Assembly: GCF_000153305.1 (NCBI RefSeq)
Contig: NZ_CH724107.1
Location: 1,189,173-1,253,172, forward strand
Origin: Oceanicola granulosus HTCC2516
GTDB lineage: Bacteria > Pseudomonadota > Alphaproteobacteria > Rhodobacterales > Rhodobacteraceae
Length of the DNA stretch: 64,000 bases
Direction of reading: 5' to 3'
In this document: positions 42,827-51,539 of the stretch, piece by piece
Numbering within the stretch: position 1 is the stretch's first letter
Layout: each line of letters begins with the position of its first letter
The notes under the pieces: model-generated
Seen by the model: only the letters and a program-made list of their open reading frames with translations
Databases searched by the model: none
What the model was told of the DNA's origin: nothing
Made by a program: the position numbers and the translations under genes

Positions 42827-43683
42827 CGCCGCTCGAGGTCAGGCTGCAGCAGGCCGAGGCGGCCGTCGAGGGGCTGCGCGACGATTGCGGCAAGCGCATC
42901 ATCTGGGCCGGCGAGCCGGGCGCGCGCACGCCGCTCGTGGTGGTCTACGTGCACGGCTTCTCGGCGAGTCCGATGGAGCTGACCCCGGTGCCCGAGCGAA
43001 TCGCCGCCGCGCTCGGCGCCAACCTCTTCATGACCCGCCTCGCCGGCCACGGCATCGACGGCGCCGCGATGGCGCGCGCGACGCTCGAGGCCTGGCGCGA
43101 CGACGTGCGCGAGGCGTGCGACGTCGCCGCGCAGATCGGCGGCCGGGTGCTGTGGATGGGCTGCTCGACGGGCGGCACGCTGATCACGCTGGGGCTTAGC
43201 GACGGGATGGCGGGCGAAGGCGTGATCTTCGTCTCGCCGAACTTCGGCCTCATCCGGCCGGGCCAGTGGCTGCTCGACGCGCCGGGCGTGCGCAACTGGG
43301 CGCCCAAGGTCATCGGCGGCGCGCGCTCCTTTCCGACGATGAACGAGGAGCACGCCCGCTACTGGACCCGCCGCTACCCGATCGAGGCGGTGTTCCCGAT
43401 GTCGGACGCCGTCAACGCGGTGCGGGGAGTGGACCTGTCGCGCATCCGCGTCCCGGCGCTGTTCTTCTACAGCCGCGGCGACCTCGTCGTCAGCCCGACC
43501 ACCACCGAGTCGGTCATCGCGCGCTGGGGCGGCCGGACCCAGACCTGCCGCATCCGCTGCGGCCACGGCGACGATCCGAACTCGCACGTCATCACCGGCG
43601 ACATCCTGTCGCCCGGGCAGACGGAGCGCGTGGTGAACTGCGCGCTCGACTGGGCGGCGGCGGAGCAGTTCGCGCCCGCCTGA
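42823..43683 (+). CDS. Alpha/beta hydrolase
   Basis: This 286-residue cytoplasmic enzyme has the alpha/beta hydrolase pattern: oxyanion-side VVYVHGFSASPMEL, nucleophile elbow MGCSTGGTL (G-x-S-x-G with Ser central), acid in FFYSRGDLVVSP and a likely catalytic histidine in PNSHVITGD near the C-terminus. It is probably an esterase or lipase. It overlaps the MFS carrier gene by four bases. I see no signal peptide. Confidence 0.85.
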   Translation: MTPLEVRLQQAEAAVEGLRDDCGKRIIWAGEPGARTPLVVVYVHGFSASPMELTPVPERIAAALGANLFMTRLAGHGIDGAAMARATLEAWRDDVREACDVAAQIGGRVLWMGCSTGGTLITLGLSDGMAGEGVIFVSPNFGLIRPGQWLLDAPGVRNWAPKVIGGARSFPTMNEEHARYWTRRYPIEAVFPMSDAVNAVRGVDLSRIRVPALFFYSRGDLVVSPTTTESVIARWGGRTQTCRIRCGHGDDPNSHVITGDILSPGQTERVVNCALDWAAAEQFAPA

Positions 43684-43902
43684 CGCGGCCGGGCGGAGCG
43701 GCCGGCGTGGCGACAATGCGGCGAGGTCGTGGCGGAACGGCCATAATTCGCCGGTTTGACCACGTCTCATCAACAATCGCGCGGTTCCTGCCCCGATATC
43801 ACCCCAATCTCATCCATTAACCGCCCGCCTCTTCACCGAGCTTGACCGCGGAACCCGCCGATCCTGCGCGACCGGCGGACTCGTGGTTAACGGAGGTGAA
43901 CA

Positions 43903-46359
43903 GTGGCGCGCGGCTTTCTCGTTACGCTCGGCGACGGCTCCCTGAACGCAGGCGACTCGATCAGCGGGGCGCCGGTCACGTTCGACGTGGGGCAGACCAT
44001 CGGCAGGGGCCAGTGGACCTATACCGGGCAGAAGAACAACGGCAGCAGCGTCAGGGAGCAGAACGCCGACGGCAACTACTACGAGGGCGTCGACGGCAAC
44101 GTCTACTTCGTCCCCAACGCGATGCCGGCCTCCTACTCCTCGGCGAGCGTGCGCTCGGCCCCGAGCTACGACACCACGATCACCGGCAGCGACGGCACCG
44201 ACGAGACGATCCTCGGCGACGGCGGCAACGACGAGATCCACGGCTCGAGCAATGCCGGCGACAGCGGCCGCGACACGATCGACGCCGGCTCGGGCAACGA
44301 CCTCGTCTACGGCGGCGGCGGCAACGACGCACTGGTGGGCGGTGGCGGCAGCGACACGGTTCATGGCGGCGACGGCGACGACATCATCTACGGCGACGAC
44401 TGGCGGACCGTCGCGGGCTCCGACGAGAGCTTCAACTGGTCATCCGTCGCCGCCAGCGGCACCGACGTGAGGGGCGGCATCGCCGAAGACGCCGGCGGGA
44501 TGATCGTCAGCGTCGGGTTCACCGACGACGGCAACGCCAGCGCCTTCGAGATCAGCAACCAGACCCAGTACACCGCCACCGGCGAGCCGATGGCGACGAA
44601 TTCGGGCCTGCGCCTCACGGGCACCGGCCAGGGAAACACCTCCACCACCACGATCGATTTCAAGGCGGACCACGGCAGCAGCCTCGCCAACGAGGTCGAG
44701 AACGTCACCTTCCGCATCAACGACGTCGACACCGGCAGCTGGCACGACCGCGTCACAGTCCGCGCCTACGATGCCGAGGGCAACCTCGTCCGCGTCAGGC
44801 TGACCGCCTCGGGCAACGACAGCGTCTCCGGCCAGACCGTCACCGCGGGGAATTCCGGCGAGACCGCCGCCGACGCCGCCGGCTCGGTGCTGGTCGACAT
44901 CGCCGGACCGGTCCATCGCATCGAGATCGACTACGACAACCTGAGCAGCGGCGGCCAGGCGGTCTACCTCACCGACATCCACTACCGCACCATGGCCTCG
45001 GTCGACGACGACGACAGCCTCTACGGCGGCGCGGGCATCGACACGATCTACGGCGGCGGCGGCGCGGACGTCATCGACGGCGGCTCCGGCAACGACCTGC
45101 TCCACGGCGACGGCGGCGACGACATTATCGACGGCGGCACCGGCGACGACCGCATCACCGGCGGCGCCGGCAACGACCAGATGCGCGGCGGCGCCGGGCG
45201 CGACACCATGTCCGGCGGCAGCGGCCGCGACAGCCTCCACGGCGGCAGCGAGGCCGATTACCTCTCCGGCGGCGCCGAGGCGGATCATCTCGCCGGCGGC
45301 GACGACAACGACGTCCTCCACGGCGACGAGGGCAACGATCGGCTCGACGGCGGCGCGGGCAACGACACGCTTTACGGCGGCCACGGCGACGACACCCTCG
45401 CGGGCGGCACCGGCAACGACACCCTCGAGGGCGGCGACGGCAACGACAGCCTCGCCGGCGACGCGGGTGACGACACCCTCGGCGGCGGCCTCGGCGCCGA
45501 CACGATCAGCGGCGGAGCTGGCAACGACACCATCATCTTCGCCGAGGCCGACAGCGTCGAGGGCGGCGACGGCGACGACCTGTTCGTGCTCGAGGACCTC
45601 GGCGAGGCCAACAACGGCACCATCACCGCCATCGGCGGCGAGGGCGACGAAACCCACGGCGACACGCTCCAGCTCGGCAAGCTCGCCGACCTCGAGACGC
45701 TGACCTACACCAACACCGACGACGCCTTCGGCGGCCTGTCGGGCTACGTGATGCTCGACGACGGCACGCGGCTGAACTTCTCCGAGATGGAGAGCATCAT
45801 CTGCTTCGCCGCCGGCACCCGCATCCTCACGCCGCGCGGGCTGGTCGCCGTCGAGGCGCTGCGGCCGGGCGACAAGGTCGTCACCCGCGATCACGGCCTG
45901 CAGCCGATCCGCTGGGCCGAGGGCCGCACCGTCCCCGGTGCCGGCAAGCTCGCTCCCGTCGTGTTGCGCCCGGGCACCCTACCCGGCCTCGAGACCGAAC
46001 TCGTCGTCTCCGCCCAGCACCGCCTGCTCTGGCAGGGGCCGGCGGCGGAACTCCTGTTCGGCGAGAGCGAGGTGTTGGTGGCCGCGAAGCACCTCGTCGA
46101 CGGCCATGCGGTGCGGCGCGAGGAGCGCGCGGCGGTGACCTACCACCACCTCATGTTCGACAGCCACGAGATCATCTTCGCCGAGGGCGCGGCCACCGAG
46201 AGCTTTCACCCCGGCAGCCACGCGATCGACACCGTCACCGACGCCGCCCGCGAGGAGCTGTTCGCCATCTTCCCCGAGCTGCGCGCCGACCTCACCCGCT
46301 ACGGCGACACCGCGCGCCGCTGTCTCAAGCGGCACGAGTCGGCGCTGCTGCGGGGCTGA
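43903..46359 (+). CDS. RTX calcium-binding protein with C-terminal Hint domain
   Basis: This 818-residue protein starts at a GTG with a textbook GGAGG seven bases upstream. Residues ~90-165 hold a first set of GGXGXDXUX nonapeptides, residues ~170-365 a non-repeat beta-rich domain, and residues ~372-565 a long second set of about twenty nonapeptides that bind calcium. From Cys634 (ICFAAGTRILTPRG) to about residue 775 there is a Hint (hedgehog/intein-like) domain with ELVVSAQHRLLW and a VTYHHLMFDSHEII block. RTX proteins leave the cell through type I secretion; no transporter genes are adjacent. The Hint part may self-cleave. No protease or lipase motif is evident. Confidence 0.9.
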   Translation: MARGFLVTLGDGSLNAGDSISGAPVTFDVGQTIGRGQWTYTGQKNNGSSVREQNADGNYYEGVDGNVYFVPNAMPASYSSASVRSAPSYDTTITGSDGTDETILGDGGNDEIHGSSNAGDSGRDTIDAGSGNDLVYGGGGNDALVGGGGSDTVHGGDGDDIIYGDDWRTVAGSDESFNWSSVAASGTDVRGGIAEDAGGMIVSVGFTDDGNASAFEISNQTQYTATGEPMATNSGLRLTGTGQGNTSTTTIDFKADHGSSLANEVENVTFRINDVDTGSWHDRVTVRAYDAEGNLVRVRLTASGNDSVSGQTVTAGNSGETAADAAGSVLVDIAGPVHRIEIDYDNLSSGGQAVYLTDIHYRTMASVDDDDSLYGGAGIDTIYGGGGADVIDGGSGNDLLHGDGGDDIIDGGTGDDRITGGAGNDQMRGGAGRDTMSGGSGRDSLHGGSEADYLSGGAEADHLAGGDDNDVLHGDEGNDRLDGGAGNDTLYGGHGDDTLAGGTGNDTLEGGDGNDSLAGDAGDDTLGGGLGADTISGGAGNDTIIFAEADSVEGGDGDDLFVLEDLGEANNGTITAIGGEGDETHGDTLQLGKLADLETLTYTNTDDAFGGLSGYVMLDDGTRLNFSEMESIICFAAGTRILTPRGLVAVEALRPGDKVVTRDHGLQPIRWAEGRTVPGAGKLAPVVLRPGTLPGLETELVVSAQHRLLWQGPAAELLFGESEVLVAAKHLVDGHAVRREERAAVTYHHLMFDSHEIIFAEGAATESFHPGSHAIDTVTDAAREELFAIFPELRADLTRYGDTARRCLKRHESALLRG

Positions 46360-46363
46360 GGCC

Positions 46364-47050
46364 TCAGCCGAGCCGGCGGGCGTAGTCGCTCACGAGGAGG
46401 TGCGTCGGCGCGACGTCCTCCTCGACGTCGGAGAACCGGCCGATCGGCTCGCGGAAGACGTTGTCGGTCTCGTCGTCGTTGACCGTGGAGACCTCGCCGA
46501 TCAGCACCTCGCCGCCCTCGCCCCAGAAGGCGTGCCAGTCGCCCGGCATCAGGGTGACGCTCTCGCCCGGCATCAGCTTCAGCTTCTCGCCCGGCGCGTA
46601 GGGGCGCAGGATGCCGTCGCACATCACCGTGCCGCCCTTGTCCTCGGCGAAGTTGCCCGCGTCGTCGGAGCCGTAGAGCTCGATGATGAGCGGCGCGCCG
46701 CCGCGGTTGATGATGTCCTCGGCCTTGATGACGTGAGTGTGCATCGGCGAGAGCTGATCCTGCTTCGAGATCAGCAGCTTCTCGGCGTAGCACATGCCCC
46801 GCCCGCGCTCGAGATCGCCCAGCCGGCCGTTGCGGAGCGTGAACAGGAACAGGCCCATCTCGTCATAGCGGCCCTTGCCGTAGTCGGTTATGTCCCAACC
46901 GCAACGCGAATCGATGACGTGGCGCGCTTCGTCGGCCTTCTCGGCGAAAGATCCGGGCGACCAGTAGGCGAATGGCGGCAACGCGAAGCCGTGGCGGCGG
47001 ATCGTTTCGTCCGCTTCGGCCATGATCGCATTGATTCTGGAACGTCTCAT
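46364..47050 (-). CDS. D-lyxose ketol-isomerase
   Basis: This 228-residue cupin-fold enzyme matches D-lyxose isomerase of the YdaE type, which interconverts D-lyxose and D-xylulose and often D-mannose and D-fructose. Metal ligands lie in SPMHTHVIKAEDI and in the later LMPGDWHAFWGEGGEVLIGE block; VSTVNDDETDNVF closes the core. It converges on the RTX gene with a four-base gap and is divergent from the lipoprotein gene at 47095. Confidence 0.9.
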   Translation of the reverse strand: MRRSRINAIMAEADETIRRHGFALPPFAYWSPGSFAEKADEARHVIDSRCGWDITDYGKGRYDEMGLFLFTLRNGRLGDLERGRGMCYAEKLLISKQDQLSPMHTHVIKAEDIINRGGAPLIIELYGSDDAGNFAEDKGGTVMCDGILRPYAPGEKLKLMPGESVTLMPGDWHAFWGEGGEVLIGEVSTVNDDETDNVFREPIGRFSDVEEDVAPTHLLVSDYARRLG

Positions 47051-47094
47051 AGGGCACCCTCATGACAATTTTCGCGAACAATGACCCGAGCCTC

Positions 47095-47610
47095 ATGCCA
47101 TCTTCAATCCCTGCCCGCCTTTTTCTCGCCTCCGCGCTGCTGGCCCTGGCCGCCTGCGGCCGCGAGCCGCCGCTCTCCAATCCGCCGCTCGCGCCGCTCC
47201 TGCCCGAGCCCGTCGCCGTCATCGACCTGACGCCGGACCCGACCTACACCCCGCCCGCCGATCCCGCCGACATCTCGTGCCAGACGATCAACGGCAACTT
47301 CTCCACCGGCCCGCTCCTCGCCGCCGCCACCTATGGGCTGGGCCGCTGGCAGGAGTACGCGGCCGACACCGCCACGGTGCAGCCGCCGCCCGCGGACGGG
47401 CTCAACGAGATCGCCGTGGCGATCCGCGACACCTGCGAGCTGTCGGGGGCGGGCGATGCGCGCGACGCGGTGAACATCTTCCTGTCGCAGCTGCCCGGCA
47501 GCGTCGGCCAGTCCTTCGGCGGCGCCACCCCGCCGGGCACCGGCGGGCTGCCGGTCCCCGCCGTGGCACCGCTGCCCGAGCGCACTGGCCTGTTCTCGCG
47601 CTTCAACTGA
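47095..47610 (+). CDS. Putative lipoprotein of unknown function
   Basis: This product of about 171 residues starts with a lipoprotein signal (MPSSIPARLFLASALL, lipobox LAAC). A proline-rich linker follows, and then a globular part with two cysteines (ISCQTING and RDTCELSG) that could form a disulfide, ending in a Gly/Pro-rich tail. An in-frame ATG at 47062 has an AGGG upstream but would add an odd acidic lead to the signal peptide; I prefer 47095. The function is unknown. It converges on the PuuD-type gene. Confidence 0.7.
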   Translation: MPSSIPARLFLASALLALAACGREPPLSNPPLAPLLPEPVAVIDLTPDPTYTPPADPADISCQTINGNFSTGPLLAAATYGLGRWQEYAADTATVQPPPADGLNEIAVAIRDTCELSGAGDARDAVNIFLSQLPGSVGQSFGGATPPGTGGLPVPAVAPLPERTGLFSRFN

Positions 47611-47613
47611 CGC

Positions 47614-48393
47614 CTAGCCGGCGGCGCGCAGCCCCCCGGCGCGCCGTCCCGCCGCCCAGTCGCGCACGGCGTCGCCGAAGCGCTCGAAGAGCGGGCGCGA
47701 GACGGGATCGGTCGCGGCCCTGTATTCCGGGTGCCACTGGACCGAGAGCGTGAAGCCGGGCGCCCCCTGCACGTAGATCGCCTCCGGCGTGCCGTCGGGC
47801 GCGTGCCCGTCGATCACCACCCGCGCGCCGGCGCTCTTGATCCCCTGCCCGTGCAGCGTGTTGGTCATCACCTCGCGCGCGCCGAGCGCCCGGTGGAAGG
47901 GTCCGCCGTCGGAGAAGGTCACGCTGTGGCGCAGCGCGAACTTCTCCTCGAGCGTGCCGTCGGGCGGCATCCGGTGATTGAGCCGGCCGGGAATCTCGCG
48001 GATCTCGGGGTGGAGCGACGAGCCCATCGCCACCGCCACCTCCTGGAAGCCCCGGCAGACGCCGAACACCGGCTGCCCGCGCTCGACGCAGGCCCGCACC
48101 AGCGGCAGCGTCAGCGCGTCGCGGGCGCGGTCGAAGGCCCCGTGCGCCGCGGTCTCGGGTTCGCCGTACTCCTCGGGGTGCACGTTGGGCCGCCCGCCCG
48201 TGAGCAGGAAACCGTCGCACGCCTCCAGCAGGTCGGGCAGCGCCACCATCGACGGATCGCTCGGCACGATCAGCGGCAGGCAGCCCGACACCTGCGCCAC
48301 CGCCTCGCTGTTCATCGTGCCGCCGGTATGGGCCGGGTAGGCCCCGTCGAGAAGCGCCGAGTTGCCGATGATGCCGACGATGGGCCGTGTCAT
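47614..48393 (-). CDS. Gamma-glutamyl-gamma-aminobutyrate hydrolase family protein (PuuD-like)
   Basis: This 259-residue class I glutamine amidotransferase-like hydrolase has the nucleophile in VFGVCRGFQEVAVAMG and the histidine and glutamate in SVQWHPEYRA. PuuD releases GABA from gamma-glutamyl-GABA in putrescine breakdown; other members cut related gamma-glutamyl amides. AGGGAG precedes the ATG at 48393. No other polyamine genes are near, so the substrate is uncertain. Confidence 0.88.
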   Translation of the reverse strand: MTRPIVGIIGNSALLDGAYPAHTGGTMNSEAVAQVSGCLPLIVPSDPSMVALPDLLEACDGFLLTGGRPNVHPEEYGEPETAAHGAFDRARDALTLPLVRACVERGQPVFGVCRGFQEVAVAMGSSLHPEIREIPGRLNHRMPPDGTLEEKFALRHSVTFSDGGPFHRALGAREVMTNTLHGQGIKSAGARVVIDGHAPDGTPEAIYVQGAPGFTLSVQWHPEYRAATDPVSRPLFERFGDAVRDWAAGRRAGGLRAAG

Positions 48394-48563
48394 GCGCGTG
48401 CTCCCTTGCCTGACGCCCAACCTATCGCTCCGCCCGCCCCGGTTAAAGAGCGCTGCCGCACAGCCCTGCCTGCGCAAGGAAGGCGGGCGCCACTCCAGAG
48501 CGCGCCCTCCCCTTCATCTGGCCAGAAATATGCACGGCCGACCATGGCGGCCGGGCGCTCCGC

Positions 48564-48989
48564 TCAGGGTTGGGCGGCGAGCCCCGCCGCCTCGATCCCC
48601 GCCAGCGCCGCCGCTTCGTCCTGGTCCGATGCGTCGCCCGAGATGCCGACCGCGCCGATCACCCGCTCGCCGTCCTTGACGAGCACCCCGCCCGGCACCG
48701 GCACCATGCGGCCGCCCAGCGCGCCGTTGGCGGCGGCGATGAAGTAGGCCTGCGCCTCGGCGCGCTCCATCTGCGCCCGCCCGCCCATGCCGAGCATGAC
48801 GGCGCCGTAGGCCTTGCCGCCCGCGATCTCGATGCGCCCCGGGGCGGCACCGTCCTCGCGCTCGACGGCGCGCATGTGGCCGCCGGAATCCAGCACCACG
48901 ACGGTCAGCGGCTTGAGCCCCAGATCCCGCCCCTTGGACAGCGCCGCGGCGACGATGTTGCGCGCCTGCTCGAGGGTCACGTCAGCCAT
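48564..48989 (-). CDS. GlcG/HbpS family heme-binding-like protein
   Basis: This 141-residue protein belongs to the GlcG/HbpS (DUF336) family, with [31 protein letters not shown], the [12 protein letters not shown] segment and [19 protein letters not shown]. GlcG genes accompany glycolate and malate synthase genes; the biochemical role is unclear, and some members bind heme or corrinoids. Its start overlaps the end of glcB by eight bases, so the pair is cotranscribed, matching the usual glc context. Confidence 0.88.
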   Translation of the reverse strand: MADVTLEQARNIVAAALSKGRDLGLKPLTVVVLDSGGHMRAVEREDGAAPGRIEIAGGKAYGAVMLGMGGRAQMERAEAQAYFIAAANGALGGRMVPVPGGVLVKDGERVIGAVGISGDASDQDEAAALAGIEAAGLAAQP

Positions 48990-51135
48990 GCGCCTTCTCC
49001 TTCTTCTCGAGGCGGCGCGCATGCAGCACCGGCTCGGTATAGCCCGAGGGCTGCTCGCGGCCCTTGAAGACGAGGTCGCACGCCGCCTGGAAGGCGATGC
49101 CGTCGAAGCCCGGCGCCATCGGCTCGTAGGCCGGGTCGGCGGCGTTCTGGCGGTCGACCACCTCGGCCATCTTCTTCATCGCGGCCATCACCTGCTCCTC
49201 GGTCACGACGCCCTGGTGCAGCCAGTTGGCGAGGCCCTGGCTCGAGATGCGGCAGGTGGCGCGGTCTTCCATCAGGCCGACGTCGTGGATGTCGGGCACC
49301 TTGGAGCAGCCGACCCCCTGGTCGATCCAGCGCACCACGTAGCCGAGGATGCCCTGGCAGTTGTTCTCGACCTCCTGGCGCACCTCCTCGTCGGTGAAGT
49401 TGCGCCCGGTGGCGACGGGGATGGTCAGCAGACCGTCGAGCGTGCCGCGTGCGCCGCCCGCCCTCAGGCGGTCCTGCACCTCGAACACGTCGATCTCGTG
49501 GTAATGCGTCGCGTGCAGCACCGCCGCCGTCGGCGAGGGCACCCAGGCGCAGTTTGCGCCCGATTTCGGGTGGCCGACCTTGGCCTCGAGCATCGCCGCC
49601 ATCCTGTCGGGCATCGCCCACATGCCCTTGCCGATCTGCGCCTTGCCCTGCAGGCCGCAGGCGAGGCCGATGTCGACGTTGCGGTCCTCGTAGGCCTTGA
49701 TCCAGGCGCTGTCCTTCATCTCGCCCTTCGGGATCATCGGGCCGGCTTCCATCGAGGTGTGGATTTCGTCGCCGGTGCGGTCGAGGAAGCCGGTGTTGAT
49801 GAACGCGACCCGGTCCCTGGCGGCGCGGATGCATTCCTTGAGGTTCACCGAGGTCCGGCGCTCCTCGTCCATGATCCCGATCTTGACGGTATGGCGCGGC
49901 AGGCCCAGCGCCGCCTCGACCCGGTCGAACGTCTCGCAGGCGAAGGCGACCTCCTCGGGCCCGTGCATCTTCGGCTTCACCACGTAGACCGACCCGTGCA
50001 CGGAGTTGCGCGGGCCGCTGTCCTTGCGGACGTCGTGCATCGCGATGAGCGTGGTGACCATCGCGTCCATCAGCCCCTCGGGCACCTCGCGCCCCTCGCC
50101 GTCGAGGACCGCCGGGTTGGTCATCAGGTGGCCGACATTGCGCACCAGCATCAGCGAGCGGCCCTTCACCTCGACCTGCCCGTCCCCGGGGGTGCGGAAG
50201 GTGAGGTCCGGGTTCAGCCGGCGCGTCATCTGCGTGCCGCCCTTGGAGAAGGTCTCCTCGAGGTCGCCCTTCATCAGCCCGAGCCAGTTGCCGTAGGCGA
50301 GCACCTTGTCCTCGGCGTCGACGCAAGCGACGGAATCCTCGCAATCCATGATTGTCGAGACCGCCGCCTCGAGCCGGACGTCCGACAGGCCCGCCCTGTC
50401 CGACCGGCCAATTTGCGAACCGCGGTCGACGCGCAGCACGATGTGCAGGCCGTTGTGGCGCAGCAGCAGCTCTTGAATGCCGTCGCTCTCCTCGGCCCAG
50501 CCGACGAACTGGTCCGGGTCGGCGAGGGACGCGCTGCCGCCGTCGGTGGTCGCGGCGAGGCGGCCGTCGGTGACGGCGTAGGCGGTGACGTCGGCGTGCG
50601 ACGCGCCCTCGAGCGGCACGGTGCGGTCGAGGAAGGCCTTGGCCCAGCCGATCACCTCGGCGCCGCGGGTGGCGTCGTAGCCCTTGCCCTCCGGCAGCGA
50701 GCCGAGCGCGTCGGTTCCGTAGAGCGCGTCGTAGAGCGAGCCCCAGCGGGCGTTGGCGGCGTTGAGCGCGAAGCGGGCGTTGGTGATCGGCACGACGAGC
50801 TGCGGGCCGGCGATGCGGGCGATCTCCGGGTCGACGTCGGCTATCTGGATGGCGAAGTCGTCGCCCTCGGGGACGATGTAGCCGATCTCGCGCAGGAAGC
50901 CCTCGTAGTCGCCGCCCTGCGGGTGGTCCTTGTGCCAGGCGTCGATCTGCGACTGAAGGCGCTCGCGCGTCTCGAGCAGCGCGCAGTTGCGCGGCGCGAG
51001 GTCGGCGAGGATGTCGCCGAAGCCACTCCAGAACCGCTCCGCGTCCACTCCGGTGCCGGGAAGCGCCCGCTCCTCGATGAATTCCGCCAGCCGGGAGGCG
51101 ACCTGCAGCCCCGCGCGCTCGACCCGATCCGTCAT
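48982..51135 (-). CDS. glcB: Malate synthase G
   Basis: This 717-residue enzyme condenses glyoxylate with acetyl-CoA to malate, allowing growth on C2 compounds. Its length fits isoform G. Conserved blocks include [24 protein letters not shown], here split as recognisable parts, the catalytic [34 protein letters not shown] and [16 protein letters not shown] start at ATG 51135 since GGAGGAG precedes it. It overlaps the GlcG-like gene downstream by eight bases. The glycolate oxidase genes are not in the window. Confidence 0.96.
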   Translation of the reverse strand: MTDRVERAGLQVASRLAEFIEERALPGTGVDAERFWSGFGDILADLAPRNCALLETRERLQSQIDAWHKDHPQGGDYEGFLREIGYIVPEGDDFAIQIADVDPEIARIAGPQLVVPITNARFALNAANARWGSLYDALYGTDALGSLPEGKGYDATRGAEVIGWAKAFLDRTVPLEGASHADVTAYAVTDGRLAATTDGGSASLADPDQFVGWAEESDGIQELLLRHNGLHIVLRVDRGSQIGRSDRAGLSDVRLEAAVSTIMDCEDSVACVDAEDKVLAYGNWLGLMKGDLEETFSKGGTQMTRRLNPDLTFRTPGDGQVEVKGRSLMLVRNVGHLMTNPAVLDGEGREVPEGLMDAMVTTLIAMHDVRKDSGPRNSVHGSVYVVKPKMHGPEEVAFACETFDRVEAALGLPRHTVKIGIMDEERRTSVNLKECIRAARDRVAFINTGFLDRTGDEIHTSMEAGPMIPKGEMKDSAWIKAYEDRNVDIGLACGLQGKAQIGKGMWAMPDRMAAMLEAKVGHPKSGANCAWVPSPTAAVLHATHYHEIDVFEVQDRLRAGGARGTLDGLLTIPVATGRNFTDEEVRQEVENNCQGILGYVVRWIDQGVGCSKVPDIHDVGLMEDRATCRISSQGLANWLHQGVVTEEQVMAAMKKMAEVVDRQNAADPAYEPMAPGFDGIAFQAACDLVFKGREQPSGYTEPVLHARRLEKKEKAHG

Positions 51136-51238
51136 GTTCCGCTCCTCCATCCGGTGTCGGGCGCACTAAACAGAATGCGCCGGACAGCCACAAGGCTGCC
51201 CGGCGCGAAGGACTTTTCCGGCAATTGCGGGCAGTCGC

Positions 51239-51442
51239 CTACTCGGCCACGACTTCTTCGACGGCGCCGGTGCGGCCGTCGATCTGCGTCTCCGCCCCTT
51301 CGGGCGACTCGCCCTGGGCGAAGATCCAGAAGGAGAAGGCGATGGTGATGAGGGCCACGAACAGAAGCACGATGGCCATCCCGCCGAGCGCCGGACGATG
51401 GCGTTTGGCCTGCTTCTCGACGTCGGTATCGGGTGCGGACAT
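51239..51442 (-). CDS. Small single-pass membrane protein
   Basis: This 67-residue protein has a charged N-terminus (VEKQAKRHRPALGG), one membrane helix (MAIVLLFVALITIAFSFWIF, residues ~22-41) and an acidic tail ending EEVVAE. I recognise no family. The start at ATG 51442 is supported by GGAGATCACCC upstream. It is divergent from pepN with 97 bases between them and lies upstream of glcB on the same strand. Confidence 0.6.
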   Translation of the reverse strand: MSAPDTDVEKQAKRHRPALGGMAIVLLFVALITIAFSFWIFAQGESPEGAETQIDGRTGAVEEVVAE

Positions 51443-51539
51443 GGGTGATCTCCGGTCAGCTAGAGGCCGCCTTGTGGTCGGCCAGTTGCGCCAATAACGT
51501 CCGCGCCAACTCCAATGTTCCCCTTGGCGAGGCCCCCTT

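Noticed and set aside
44170..45600. DNA tandem repeats within the 43903-46359 gene
   Set aside because: The repetition reflects the GGXGXDXUX amino-acid repeats of an RTX protein, with varied codons, and not a separate DNA repeat element.
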